Positions 20,814-21,001 of a DNA stretch of 21,001 bases are shown here, one piece after another. The stretch spans positions 1-21,001 of the forward strand of contig JAAZAW010000100.1 of the NCBI GenBank assembly GCA_012514125.1, written 5' to 3'. The notes below the pieces were generated by a model. The model did not search any database. It saw only the letters and a program-made list of their open reading frames with translations, and was not told the origin of the DNA. How positions within the stretch are numbered: position 1 is the first letter of the stretch; each line of letters starts with the position of its first letter. Both the position numbers and the translations under genes were made by a program. Source of the stretch: Phycisphaerae bacterium (GTDB taxonomy: Bacteria > Planctomycetota > Phycisphaerae > JAAYCJ01).

Positions 20814-21001
20814 ATTTTTCACCTCATCATTAGCACGTGTTAAACCAGTTTATGAAATTATATCCATCCATGATATGTTTACCAGTTATAAATGTTCCAG
20901 CTTGACACTTCACTTGTTATATCAACCAAACCGCCCCACCTGGCAACAATAATTATAAAATTGATTTTTATGAATGTAAACTTTCGCACTTTTTTGGATT
21001 A
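20814..21001. other. Upstream region of the epimerase gene, to the window edge
   Basis: 188 AT-rich bases. On the minus strand a perfect TATAAT (20862-20857) lies about 45 bases before the ATG, without a good -35 box; it is the likeliest -10 element. Nothing coding is seen up to the right edge. Confidence 0.35.

Overview
The window looks like a chromosomal stretch of a Gram-negative-type bacterium with a moderate G+C content. My best guess is the Planctomycetota (Phycisphaerae-like): lipoprotein signal sequences, a TatA, a heptosyltransferase-type glycosyltransferase, a UPF0104 protein with a soluble insert after its first membrane helix, and many short, loosely packed operons all fit. The lineage is inference only; there is no rRNA or other decisive marker here.

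Layout, left to right. 1-127 is a degenerate 21-bp tandem repeat array running off the left edge; 135-206 is a long imperfect hairpin. Minus-strand genes follow: a lipoprotein (262-1179), tRNA-Glu with its own consensus promoter and terminator (1347-1510), and rho (1582-2709) behind a roughly 360-bp leader. A minus-strand operon ruvA-ruvB-merR-like (5016 to 3069) has coupled ruvA/ruvB and is read from an extended -10 promoter. Divergent from it, with two perfect dyads between, are aroA and aroC (5216-7738, plus). Then come the overlapping minus-strand pair mnmA / glycosyltransferase family 9 (9745 to 7789), two small plus-strand genes for a 42-residue membrane protein and a 66-residue lipoprotein (10041-10448), and a minus-strand gene for a degenerate NtrC-like AAA+ protein (10474-11712).

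The second half holds pyrC with a structured leader (promoter near 11989, gene 12124-13425), a UPF0104-type membrane protein (13496-14635), a LOG-family protein (14662-15177), tatA (15202-15444, minus), a D-2-hydroxyacid dehydrogenase (15566-16573, minus), a second copy of the 21-bp-type repeat (16676-16758), a lincosamide-nucleotidyltransferase-like gene with a consensus promoter placed for a leaderless mRNA (16808-17683, minus), a PfpI/DJ-1 protein (17910-18425), a membrane-anchored subtilase (18450-19745, minus) and an extended SDR epimerase (19812-20813, minus).

Most genes are housekeeping: transcription termination, Holliday-junction migration, the last two steps to chorismate, pyrimidine synthesis, tRNA thiolation and Tat export. 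The points most worth a second look are the degenerate enhancer-binding-protein homologue without Walker A, GAFTGA or DNA-binding domain; the chorismate synthase with Tyr in place of the first signature His; the Rho lacking the aromatic RNA-binding motif of its OB fold; the short-spaced membrane subtilase; the shared 21-bp repeat family; and the structured pyrC leader. I did not find a CRISPR array, transposase, prophage or obvious defence island. Several gene starts were moved downstream of the longest possible start because ribosome-binding sites point there.
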